The position numbers were made by a program, and so were the translations under genes. The notes beneath the pieces were generated by a model. That model was given only the letters and a program-made list of their open reading frames with translations, ran no database searches and was not told the origin of the DNA. 64,000 nucleotides of DNA from Phoronis australis (lineage: Eukaryota > Phoronida > Phoronidae), in NCBI GenBank assembly GCA_002633005.1, contig NMRA01000001.1, forward strand, positions 4,706,869 through 4,770,868, read 5' to 3'. Shown piece by piece: positions 48,001 through 57,998 of this stretch (its first letter is position 1; each line of letters starts with the position of its first letter).

Positions 48001-51000
48001 GCAAAAATTACCCCATCGCAGACAGCTTAGCAAGTGAAGCTGCTAGCATTTTCGCCACCCCCGTGAACCTTGTGATTGGGTGTACAGAAGTGGTGGCTAC
48101 CGGGGAGGGGGAGTGTAAGAGGGTAGGGGGAAGAGCGGGTGCAGGGGGGTGATTGTTTGTGTTGGCTTTTTTCTTGGTTAGTCTTGATTTTGAATATGCG
48201 GGAGCACACCTTATGTAGAAGAGGACCCCTTGTTTGGTTGTTGTAACTTCAGTTTCATCTTAATATCACTAGTCCATGATGGTTTACTTAAAAATTTACT
48301 GCCTCTTGAATCAATCTTGATTGAAGCGCACTTGTAACATGGCTCAGGTGTGGATTATGCCTGAATTAAATAAACTTAAACATTTTCGTTGCCTATGACA
48401 TATCTGTGTTGTCTTTGTGCTTGTTCCTTGTGTACATACTGAGCACAGGTGTGGCCTAATTGTGTCTGTCTCAACTCCACACTGTTGAGTCATAATCTGT
48501 ATACATATTGACATAGTCAATTATAGGTCATTATGACTGGGCTCACTTCTTTTGTTTCTCTTTGGTATTAATTACAAATTTGACATTTACTTTTCAGGAA
48601 TTTCAACCTTCGTCTGAGACGAGATACCCAAACGCTTCATCCTAATTTTAAACTTGTTGATGATAACGACAAGGAACTCGACTTTGATAGATCCCTCATA
48701 TATGAGGGGTCTCTCTGGGGTATGTTTTAGTTACTCTTCTCTACTAACTGATTATAAGCTAAAGATTGGCTAAAGTTGATGGTGTCTTTAGTGTTTATGA
48801 ATCCTTTAAAAACAATCTTGTGTCATTGTTTTTTATAGTCATAAGGGGATATGTGGTGTTGACAATTTTTTATAACTTAATGGTTCGGAGTAGTTACAGT
48901 TTTTGATTGAGCTACTTTAAGTCAGGATATGTCTGCAAAGAATCTTGGTTTGTCTCATATGTAGGTTAGACCATGATATGATATAGTTTATTAATCAGGT
49001 TTATGGTAGCCTACAAAAAAATGGCTTGGTCTTGCGGTGTTATTATAGGCAATGCATTCACTGTCACTGTCAAGGACGTCATTCTCGAGACACGTTCTAT
49101 GAAGCTGTGATTGTGTCATTGTTATGACCATTCACTGATATACTGACTGGGAATAGTTCATTCAATGGACTGTTTCCTTGTTACTAATTGCCAGAGCACT
49201 GAACAAATCAAATTAATTCAATAGTGACGCTATGCAACGACATGTTTTGAAGACGATGTTTGTGTGAAACCTTCACCCTGGTTGAATAAACGACTGTGGC
49301 CAGAGGCATTGTAATGTGTATGCATTCAAATAAATGTTCCCGGTTTTTAGAACATCATGAAGCTGTGATTGATAGTCAAATCTTAAATGTGTTTAAATAT
49401 TTTTCTTGTTTTGTTAAGTGTGCAAACAAATGTTTATCACGTCAATAAGACTGTTTACTGTCTATACTACGTAGTCTCCATTCGTCTGATCCGTACTTGG
49501 CTTTTCTGCCGCTATTGAATCAGTTTCAGATTTGCATAGTGTCAACATAGTCTTTTTTGATGTGTAAATAAATCAAATTGAACTTTTTGTATAGCTTTTT
49601 TGGTGTTATCTTTTCTTATTATCAGAAATTAGTCGATGCATTCAAAGGTTGTTGAAAGAAAGCTGTGAAGTGATTTTGATAACTGGTCTAGTGGCTTGCG
49701 CACAATGTGACTAACATTTGATATGCTGTAAAGTAACATGGTTTGTATCATGGTGGTATCTGAAAGAGCAACTTTATTAAAAGTGGTATTTAGTAATTGC
49801 TTTTTGTGAGTAGCGTGTTTACTTCTACAGTTCATGTGTTGCCAGCTTGCTTTACTGTTCTTATGGGCAATAGTCGCGTATAACATACCCAGACTTTGAA
49901 AACCATTTTGAGAACCAGTTTGATGCCCGTTATTCAGTGGAGAAGACTGGTTCTCAAAATGTGGCTATGTTGTATTCAACTATTGCTGTTGTTATGTATC
50001 CTGCTTACCTTACGGATGTGTTGTTTACTCGTAGGTGAACCTGACACACTGGTATTTGGCTCTATTATCGATGGTGTATTCAGTGGTAAGATTGTCACCC
50101 CTGATGACACCTACTATGTGGAGAGAGCATTCTATCACTTTAAGGGACCTCAGAAGTTCCACTCCATTATCTATGCTGACCATGACGTGAACCCTGACCC
50201 TTTCAGGTAAGTAAGGTAACACAGCCATGTGGAAGTGAAACAAACTTTACCGAAATACATTTTGTTAAGGTGAATGTGCACTTTCTTTCAGACCAGACTA
50301 ACAGCAGTATCGGTAAATAATTGTACTGTCTAAAAACATAAACATCGTTTTAGAATTTTAAGTACTTGTGAAATTATTCTAACAGCAGTACCGGTAAATT
50401 ACTGTACTGTCTAAAAACATAAACATCGTTTTAGAATTGTAAGTACTTGTGAAATTAGACTAACAGCAGTATCAGTAAATGACTGTACTGCCTAAAAACA
50501 TAAACATCGTTTTAGAATTTTAAGTACTTGTGAAATTATTCTAACAGCAGTACCGGTAAATTACTGTACTGTCTAAAAACATAAACATCGTTTTAGAATT
50601 GTAAGTACTTGTGAAATTAGACTAACAGCAGTATTGGTAAATGATTGTACTGTATAAACAGTGTTTTAGAGTTGCAAGTACTTGTGAAATTAGTGTATTA
50701 TCGGCTTTACAGGTCTTGAGAAAATAGTGAATATTCGATGTTCTGGAACAGCTATAGCTGTGTTTAGACAGATGCTTAAGCTAGTGCAAGTTGCACTTGA
50801 GGCTACTTGCACTAGTTTAAGTGTTTACCTGGACACAGCTTATGTATCAAGATTGTAACATGAAACAAATCACTGTACAATGTATCCATACAAGTGTATA
50901 CAGTGGATAACTGATGAAATATATCCAAGCACAGGGTGGTTGTATTGCAGCAAAATTGATTTTTTACTATTTAATTTATTGCTACCTGAATTCAAGAATA

Positions 51001-54000
51001 GGCGACACAATGTTTGTGGTTCATTCAATGAAAACTAATTAATTGTATATGCTTTCAATTCCTGTAATAATATCTCTACTAAAGTTATGTTATTATTGTT
51101 AAATGGTAGTCCAAACTTCCACCTTTTTCTCTATGAATTTCTCTTAAGCAATGTTAGTAAATTTTTATGCATCGCTTATAAATTTTGTTGAATCTGATTT
51201 ACATATCTGCACATGTTTTTTGTTTTTAATATGTTCAAAATAGCATATCTAAATTTGTTGAATACTTATTATTAGATACTACGTACATGTATGTACTTCT
51301 ATGTATACTAGTTTGATCTATGTACTGTCTACAACCCAGATATAATGCTTAGTGATTTTTGGGTTTGTCATTATTTTCCTTGTATGTTCTGTGTATTCTT
51401 CCATTAATATATAATTATCACCTTGAATGTTTGTGGTTCTGGGGAGTTGTTTATGTCAGGTTTACTATGATTGTCATGTAGGAGATACTTACATAGCCTA
51501 AAGATGTTTTGAGAAGTAAGCCACCTTGTGGTGAGGTGTTGATATGGGGACTTGAAATACCATCTTTTGTTCCATTCATTTAGTGTGTACTACTTTATAT
51601 TTTCAGGCTCAAACGTGAAGCAGAGGCCAGCGCAGCCCAGTGTGGCAGTTCTGTACCCAGAATACATCGCTTCCTACGTGAGCACTCGCAGGTCGTGCAA
51701 CAACAGGTAATTGGTCTTCAGACTACGACGAGGAATGCTTTGTATCTTTTCACATATTCAAAAATCAGACTGTTTTGTTATATGCTTTGTTTAAAGCCGC
51801 TTTTTGTCATCTCCTTCTTCAGGGTACAGAAACAACACTGATGCTGCACCCATGACCATAGTTCCTCACTTATGAACAGGGCTCACATGCTCGATATAAA
51901 CTCTGTTTACCTACTCACAAACTCATGCCTGGTCCCACCAACAGGACTGCCAGAAACTGTGCTTGACTCCTAAGACATCTTATGCAACCTAAAAAACAGT
52001 TGTTTGACTCACCAATTTGTGACCAGACTCACAATGTCACACTGACCATGGTGCACAAACTTCATTTCCATGTATCGTGTTTGGCAGTCATTGAGCAGTG
52101 TTTATGAGTCTGGAGCTGTTTTGGGGAGCGTAAGCTGTGTTTTGTGAGTCTTGCTCGGTGTTTGTCGATCTATGAGTCATGTCTCTGACTTGGTGAACTA
52201 AGTTTACCAGACTTGTGAGCTGTTTTTATACGAAGTTCTTTTCATGAGTGCAGTTGCTGCATTGTTATATTGAGTACATCAGTCACGTTGTTTATGTAGG
52301 ACTCTCTTCATGAGTATTGCAGCCATGTTGTTTATGTGAGATACTATTCATGAGTGCAGCGACCCCATTGTTTCTGTGAGGTACTATTTATGACTGCAGC
52401 ATCCATGTTGTTTAAGCCTTGTTCTTACTTAGTAGAACATATTGACTATTTGGTTTGTAGGGCATCAAATTAAAAGAAACCGAAAGTGGCTGATATAATT
52501 TACCTCTATTCACACAGCTGAGATAATTCACTTACTTATGAGACAATTTCAGTCAGCTGTCACCTACTATTCTTAAACCAATCCTGCTACATGAGGTGGT
52601 AAGATTGGTCCATTCACTAGACAGCTGATATCCTGCTTGTCTCTGTTCATATCTGTCATCAGATTTGCTGTCCCAATTAGTCACCTGGTTCACCTCTACT
52701 GGGTAATCTGTGATAGCTGACTTGCTGATTTCATATTCTGACCACCTGCGCTCAGTTCTTGTTGCTCGTGGTTACCATGTTTCCGCTACTTCTTGTCCAT
52801 GTTCACCCCACTGCAGAGACATTCAAGTCTTCACCAGTCTCCCGTATGTACACTTTGTCACATTTCTAAAATGCTTATTAATTTGGCATTTTTTAGATCA
52901 GCAATTTTGTCTTTTGTATGGACTGCTGATTTCCTATAAGCCTTATGAAACTATTGGACAATTGGTGGTATGTCCAATGGATCAATGAAACAACTGAGAC
53001 TGCCCCCTGATGCTGAAACGATGCTGCTTGTCTTGTGTTCTGCACTGTATGAATGGCTTGTTGTCTAACCAAATGGTGACGTGGCCATCTTTATTTTTTA
53101 TAATGAAGGAGCCTGTTGTAAAGAGGGAGGCGAATCAGGAGGAGAAAGTACAACGTAAAGCAAGCGAGAACATCTACAGCGAGAGTCTTAACCGACAGAA
53201 GAGAGCGACAGTGCCTGCTGGCAAGACCTGCTCGCTCTACCTGCAGACTGACCCTCTATTCTGGTCGTACTTTAAAGGAGAACTTGGCACTACGGTACAG
53301 GCAGATGCTACTTGCCGTTCAAAACATGTTACATTAGTCATAGCACCACGATACAGACAGATGTTATTAGCCATTCAAAACATGTTGCATTAGTCATAGC
53401 ACCATAGTACATGCAGTTGATGTTGCTATCCATTTGAAATATGTTACATTAGTCATAGCACCATAGTACAGGCAGATGTTACTTGCCGTTCAAAACATGT
53501 AACATTAGGCATACTCTCTCGTCTCATTTTTCTTCAAGTTCCTTGATATCAACACATTTTGAACTTCATGTAAGTTATAGTCCTTGACAGTGGTCTGCCC
53601 TGTTGCCAGGGATGATGGGAAGAAAACAGTTTATGTTGAAAGTATATCTCTTTTGCTTTACAAATGTCATGAACATGAAATGTCGGCGCTACTCTGGTTC
53701 TGTAACAGAGCTGGCAGCAGACATAGTTGATGACATACCAATTTTCTGAATGTGTCTTATTTTTTTTCAGTCTGAGCAGAGAATAAAGGAAGAGATTGCC
53801 ACCCTGTTGGCGGCCCACATTCGTGAAGTCAGGTCGATTTATGAGGGCACACGCTTCAAACATGCGGATGGTGGAGTCCAGTTGGATTACAGTGGCATAT
53901 CATTCACTGTATACAGAATGAAGGTTGGTGACTTTGCTGTCAGTTTTTGGATACCTGGCCATTGATGACCAAAAAATGTTAAAGCTTAACTTCAACGGAA

Positions 54001-56526
54001 TTTTGTTACTTTAGATGTATTAGGCTAACCAGATAGTCCTAACAAAGCCTTAGTAAAATAAGAAAATACGAGTTCAATCACGCAAGTGTAAGCCAGTCAA
54101 ATGATATGTGAAGCTGCCTTTTCGTGCCATGTTTCGTCACCGCGAGATCCCATCACAAACAACAAAGGGTTGTATTGAATAGGGGTCTGAATAGAACATC
54201 ATTACGTGCGGGTGTTATTTGCAGCTGTCTGAATTAAAAGGTAATTCTTGCAGTGACGTAGACAAAAGCAAGCTAATACGCCTAACAGTTCGTTACATTT
54301 GACAATTTTTGGCACTAGGGGGCTCAGAGAGATGCACTTAACATACTGTAGGAACCAAATTTACGTGTGTTACCGTTGAAGATAAGCTTTAAATTTCCTC
54401 GTCTTACACATTTTATGTGTATACATTAAAACATAATGCATAAAGATTTGATACATGTGAAATAAAGGAAATGGCAAAGTTTTAATACCCAAGAGATGAT
54501 GAAAGATTTATCTTGTAAACAAAAATTATGCAATTATGCGAAACTTACCAGGAAGTTGAAGTACTATTGGGATTCTACTGTGTGAAGTTGAAGCCATCCT
54601 AGTACTGTGAGCGTTAAAACTGTAACATCAATGCCCGCTTTAAACAAACAACATTTAATCCAGCGAAAAATAGTGTCCTTAGCAACTGCCCTACGTGATT
54701 TAGTATAACTGATCACGAATCAAACTAGTCCTAGACAAGTATTGTTTTAATACTGTAGTAATACAAAGCCTTCTGCTTGGAGGAAAAGGACACAATGTAG
54801 CAACAGGCGGAGCCTTGCAGGCACGCAAATGCTTCAGTCTTAGAAAAACCGAAATTGTAATTTGTGCCTTTGGCTGAATTGGCTTTATCTAACAAATTCA
54901 ATGCCTGACATCTCTGACCAGTAATTAAAAGCTAATGACATACATAGCTTCAAGGAAAGATCCTTGAGAGTCAAAATTCTTGAGAGCCAAATACTTTATG
55001 AGAGAGAGAGGGAGGGACGGACGGAAAGAGGGAGGGACGGAAAGAGGGAGGGACGGAAAGAGGGAGGGAGAGAGGTTGGGAGAGGACATTTCAAAACGAT
55101 ATTAACATAATAGAGAGCACCGTGTGCTGTATTAATAGCACTATACTGTAAGGCAGCATCAAACAACTCTTACTAAAAAGTATTAACTCATGTCTTAGAC
55201 CTGGAGAAACGGGATCATACCCCATTCTGATGCAAAACTTTTTCCACTTGAAAAGGTAAGACAAATGTTGTTTCTTAGTACCCCTTCTCCATGACGATAA
55301 CTCAAGTTCCTGAGCTTTGCTTGAAATTCCTCTAGCTGATGCGAATAGGTCAACCTTGGGCGAACCCCAAAGAGAGACTAATCATGAAATACGTCGTTGT
55401 TTAACTTCCATTCTATGTGCTTGTCTCTGGTTCTACTTTCCCGATCGGCAATCATATTTAAATGGCTGGGAATGTAAGTGGCTGACAACCAAATGCCTCT
55501 AGCAACATGCCAGTTCTATAAAGAAAGCACAATGTTTTTGCAGATTGCAGACCTAGAACCTCCCATCTTCCTGATATAGGAAACAGCACATTGTCACATC
55601 TGATCTGAACATGTACATTGGAAACATCCTTCAAAAATGACTATAGCAATTTGAACTGCTTTCAATTTTTTCACATTAATGTGAAATGATCTTTCATAGA
55701 CTGACTAAAAGCCACCACTACTAACTTTTTTGTCCAAATAATGAGCCCCCCCCACTAGACATCGTCTGAGGCATCACTAAAGATAGTCATAGAGGGGTTA
55801 CCATAATTGATGGATTTATACGTGGTAACAGCATTATCATGCCATCAATTAACTCACGAATACAATCAGTTACTCATGTTACAATTTATCTTCCATTGCG
55901 AGCAAGAAACTCTGCAAAACTCACAAAACAAAAATGAAAGTATTCAACTTTCATTGTGTTTGACACCAGTCTACCTTGTGGTGCGCAGTGGATGAAACCA
56001 CACGTGACTGTCTTCTATAGAACATGGCAGCATGCCTATCGCGTCTTCTTGCCTAATTGTCATCTCCTTTGGGAAATAACTGAACGGGTTATGACCTATT
56101 AGTTATTTACTGTTCATTCTGGTTTTTGAGGATAAATTAGACAACATTAAGATAAATATCACACGTTCAGTAAACAGGTGAAATGTGTAATGTGACAGGA
56201 TTGTAAGGGATCTGAAATAATCCAGGTGTAAAACGTCAATAGGGAGCATGATTACAGCCTTTTATGATTCATGGTTTTGGTTGGATGCCAAATTCCCAGT
56301 TTTAAACATCTCTCACTGTTGGATTTACAGATCAACACTTCAGCCGCATGCGATGACAATGATGCCACCAACGACCATCCATTCTGTAAGAAGAACATTG
56401 ATGTGACAAACTTCCTCAACTATAATGCATATCAGGACCACGACGACTACTGTTTGGCTTATGTGTTCACATATCGAGATTTTAGTGGAGGCACCCTCGG
56501 ACTGGCTTGGGTTGGATCCCCTTCAA
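30034..56526 (+). CDS. ADAM10: ADAM10 (Kuzbanian) metalloprotease, N-terminal part
   Basis: Membrane sheddase that cleaves Notch and other surface proteins in the ectodomain. Eight exons (30034-30088, 46927-47062, 48598-48719, 50035-50206, 51607-51706, 53109-53294, 53771-53923, 56331-56526) join in phase to 373 codons. The order is: signal peptide MWKFGITWIIVIFAVTNAG; prodomain with YIRHYEELTYD (25-35) and an early RAKR site (45-48); the likely cysteine-switch Cys174; the proprotein convertase site RQKR (224-227); then the metalloprotease domain (SLYLQTDPLFWSYF, DHDDYCLAYVFTYRDF, GTLGLAWVGSPS). The zinc motif HEXGHXXGXXH and the disintegrin, Cys-rich, membrane and tail parts must lie beyond the window. 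The DDYCLAYVF and YIRHYE patterns separate it from ADAM17. Intron 1 is 16.8 kb; intron 8 exceeds 7.4 kb. Confidence 0.96.
30801..30947. repeat. near-perfect hairpin with 47-nt arms
   Basis: The left arm 30801-30847 (starting ACTTTGCTCTTTGTCGG) pairs with 30901-30947 (ending CCGACAAAGTGCAAAG). By eye three or four mismatches are visible, and the loop is 53 nt. It could be a small foldback element or a long RNA hairpin. Confidence 0.9.
31112..31533. mobile_element. palindromic MITE family P, copy B
   Basis: Ends CCAGTTGCATGAAACAGTCC / GGGACTGTTTCATGCAAC. The interior is inverted relative to copies A and C (for example GAATTCAGGGCTCAGTTTTT against AAACTGAGCCCTGAAT). Confidence 0.87.
32479..32881. 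mobile_element. palindromic MITE family P, copy C
   Basis: Ends AGTTGCATGAAAAAGTCCC / GACTGTTTCATGCAAC; same orientation as copy A. It lies 0.95 kb from copy B. Confidence 0.85.
33533..33575 (+). repeat. GT microsatellite
   Basis: A run of GT dinucleotides with a few interruptions (GTGTGCGTGTG... then TGTATGTGCGTG). Confidence 0.9.
36210..36990 (+). repeat. dispersed repeat family Q, copy 2
   Basis: Ordered similarity to 21885-22690 in the same strand orientation, with several indels. It ends near CTCCACACAGGCATTCAATA. Confidence 0.75.
37363..40178 (+). repeat. 2.8-kb direct duplication, copy 1
   Basis: From GTAGTTACTAGCTTTGG to the edge of the assembly gap, this segment is nearly the same as 40770-43533. 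Differences are scattered substitutions and short indels. It includes a repeat related to 9190-10960. Confidence 0.93.
40179..40392. other. assembly gap (214 N)
   Basis: Unresolved bases that split the two duplicated segments. Confidence 0.99.
40393..40769. repeat. GGGCGCTTAACC-type tandem units between the duplicates
   Basis: After the gap, degenerate units containing GTGGGCGCTTAACYGAG recur from about 40570 to 40755. They end in CCGAACGTTTACGGTA right at the duplication boundary. This segment is absent to the left of copy 1, so it looks like an insertion specific to one copy. Confidence 0.7.
40770..43533 (+). repeat. 2.8-kb direct duplication, copy 2
   Basis: It ends CACTAATCAAGTCCT, exactly the last bases before the gap in copy 1, and continues GGATGAGCCCC into unique sequence. 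Confidence 0.93.
43534..46289 (+). other. unique part of ADAM10 intron 1
   Basis: No exon, RNA gene or clear repeat recognised. The open frame at 44088-44354 has no family resemblance. Confidence 0.6.
46295..46395 (+). repeat. short tandem duplication around G-runs with one N
   Basis: Two units of a G-run, then ACAAGAGGGTCTTGCCCTCC and CCCTAAAATTCTTCC. The base at 46344 is unresolved within the second G-run. Confidence 0.85.
46927..47062 (+). CDS. ADAM10: ADAM10 exon 2
   Basis: Encodes GRVLDEYIRHYEELTYD and HLRAKRSTS, then IEFSAHG. RAKR corresponds to the upstream convertase site of vertebrate ADAM10. Acceptor TTTGCAG, donor AG|GTGAGA. Confidence 0.95.
47694..48069. mobile_element. MITE-like element with inverted ends
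   Basis: The left end GTTCACAAACTGG...AAAATGCTAGCG is mirrored by TGCTAGCATTTTCGCC...CCCCGTGAAC. It lies in ADAM10 intron 2. Target-site duplication not resolved. Confidence 0.6.
48598..48719 (+). CDS. ADAM10: ADAM10 exon 3
   Basis: Prodomain: NFNLRLRRDTQTLHPNFKLV, and at the end SLIYEGSLWG, the counterpart of IYTGHIYG. Donor G|GTATGT. Confidence 0.94.
49868..49988. repeat. foldback (hairpin) element, copy 2
   Basis: GCAATAGTCGCGTATAACAT pairs with ATGTTGTATTCAACTATTGC, and TTTTGAGAACCAGT with ACTGGTTCTCAAAA. The loop holds TGCCCGTTATTCAGTGGAGA, the complement of the loop in the copy at 12484. It lies in ADAM10 intron 3. Confidence 0.85.
50035..50206 (+). CDS. ADAM10: ADAM10 exon 4
   Basis: Prodomain: VFGSIIDGVFSGKIVTPDDT, then YYVERAFYHFKGPQKFHSII. 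It resembles the [26 protein letters not shown] part of human ADAM10. Donor AG|GTAAGT. Confidence 0.96.
50298..50700 (+). repeat. 81-bp tandem repeat, five units, dimeric pattern
   Basis: Units start CTAACAGCAGTAYCGGTAAA in ADAM10 intron 4. Odd and even units alternate between AAATTATTCTAAC and AAATTAGACTAAC and between ATTTTAAG and ATTGTAAG, giving a 162-bp higher-order unit. Confidence 0.92.
51607..51706 (+). CDS. ADAM10: ADAM10 exon 5 (cysteine switch)
   Basis: Thirty-three codons with AAQCGSSVPRIHRFLREH. The single Cys (174) sits where vertebrate ADAM10 has the inhibitory prodomain cysteine. Acceptor TTTTCAG, donor CAG|GTAATT. Confidence 0.93.
52255..52425 (+). repeat. imperfect 55-60-bp tandem repeat in ADAM10 intron 5
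   Basis: Recurring TTCATGAGT...GCAGC and CATGTTGTTTATGTGAG blocks, about three units. No overlap with an exon. Confidence 0.7.
53109..53294 (+). CDS. ADAM10: ADAM10 exon 6 (convertase site)
   Basis: Sixty-two codons. The prodomain ends at SLNRQKR, a furin-type site, and the protease begins ATVPAGKTCSLYLQTDPLFW. The acceptor (ATAATGAAG) lacks a good pyrimidine tract next to the AG but follows a T-run. The donor ACG|GTACAG is the seed of a 56-bp array. Confidence 0.92.
53286..53510 (+). repeat. 56-bp minisatellite seeded at the ADAM10 exon 6 donor
   Basis: Four units, the first being the exon end itself. GGCACTACG|GTACAGGCAGATG recurs as AGCACCACG|ATACAGACAGATG, AGCACCATA|GTACATGCAG and AGCACCATA|GTACAGGCAGATG. 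Each is followed by TTCAAAACATGTTACATTAG. Confidence 0.93.
53771..53923 (+). CDS. ADAM10: ADAM10 exon 7
   Basis: Fifty-one codons, EEIATLLAAHIREVRSIYEG through YSGISFTVYRMK, matching the first protease helix and strand. Donor AAG|GTTGGT is unusual at position +3. Confidence 0.93.
53924..56330 (+). other. ADAM10 intron 7
   Basis: AT-rich, 2.4 kb. Apart from the GGGAGGGACGGAAA array I see no element or exon. Confidence 0.7.
55000..55080 (+). repeat. GAGGGAGGGACGGAAA array
   Basis: Purine-rich tandem units of about 16 bp on the plus strand, flanked by GA dinucleotides. It might form triplex or G-rich structures. Confidence 0.92.
56331..56526 (+). CDS. ADAM10: ADAM10 exon 8
   Basis: Contains DHDDYCLAYVFTYRDFSGG and TLGLAWVGSPS, the conserved strand before the zinc site. 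A Cys-rich, Asp-rich insertion (AACDDNDATNDHPFCKKN) replaces the ADEKDPTNPF loop. Donor A|GTAAGT. Confidence 0.96.
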
Positions 56527-57825
56527 GTAAGTCATGATTAATATTCAGATTGACAACTGGTGGTTGTCAGTGCTTGTGAGAGCTTGTCAGTCATGCAATT
56601 GTTTTCGTCAACTATGTTTCTCCGTGTTTTGCTTTGCCTTCTTTTGCTTGCTGAGTACTGATTTCGAATGTCACAAAGTGTACACCCAAAATGCAATTTT
56701 CCATGGATTCTTGCTGTATTCTTTTTGATAGAAAATGTTATGTCTGCTATGTTGATAACTCTTGTGTTCCTCACTTGGTATAGTAACAGTTTACTTCTGA
56801 AGTTATCAATTGTGGACTGTCCGGTTTTATGCCCCCATATATATGTATGTGAGTGTGCCCACAGTCTGGCATCGTCCTTTATCTAACAAACTGCTTGCTT
56901 TGCCACCAGGTGGCTCTGTAAGTAGGAAGTTCCTTAATGAATCTTCATGACTTTTTTACTTTAAATGAGATGTCGGTACTCTCATATTTGGATGAATTTG
57001 GCAAGTTCTTCACTTCAGAGTCTAACTTTCACTTCTTTGGCTTTATAAATTGACCAAATGAACATTTTCCATTTATGTTGGTTTGTCGTGAAGTTTGCGT
57101 TTTGTTTGTACGCACACTATACGTTGCACTTGTTGTAAGACATTAACCTAACACACAACACATATCTCCCGTAAACCTCAATGCCTACTTTCTTGTGAAA
57201 TCAGACCAAAGATGGCGCTGAGATGGTTATTTGTTTAATTTTCATCCCTCGGTCTTTTACGGTATTCTGTTGAAATTTAGTATGTAGATTGATCTCATCC
57301 AAGGCGTGTCATTTGTTTCTTGCTTTGACTTTACCATTCTCTAGTTATTCAAAAATTTCCGGTGATTTTTCTTTCATTGAGTCATTTCTTGTGCCATATC
57401 TCGGGAGTCCCTGTGCAGTCCGTCTCTGTCTGATTAACATTCTCGATTTATTCGAGATTTGCTGATCTGATGTCTTCTTTTATTGACCGACTCCTCATTG
57501 CTCTTTTGTTGGTCTATAATACACGCGCTACAAGTCGCATGTTTTGTCAAATCGACATGTGTCTCGTGAAAAACTTGAAGCCTTTTATTTTGGGGTGAAA
57601 TTGAATGCAAGATGACACAGTGACCACAACTTTTTGATTATTACTTCATGGAGTTGTAGCTCTGCGACCCTTTGAAGGATTCTTCTGAACCTTTGAGGGA
57701 TTCTTCTGAAATTTGATATGAAGAGAGATCTCATCATTTGTTTTTCACCTTGATTTACTGTTTTTGAGTTACTTGAAAAATTTTCAGTGACTGCAGCACT
57801 TAGCTTTATGCCAAGTCGCATTTGG

Positions 57826-57998
57826 CGACCTAGCAAAAACCCCAAGTCACCAAACTAAATCTGAGGTCGCCAAAACCAAAAGTTCCAGGTCATCAAATGA
57901 AATCTGAGGTTGCCGATCCAGCATAGAAATCTTCGCCAGAACCGAAAATTCCAGGTTGCCAAATTAAATCTGAGATTGCCGACCCAGCATAGAAATCG
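57826..57998 (+). repeat. AAATCTGAGGTCGCC tandem units
   Basis: Three to four units with CCAAATTAAATCTGAGRTYGCC and CCAGCATAGAAATC. An inverted relative (GCGACCTCAGATTTTGTTTG) occurs at 47197 in intron 2. Confidence 0.75.

Noticed and set aside
50025-50243. 72-codon minus-strand frame
   Set aside because: It is antisense to ADAM10 exon 4.
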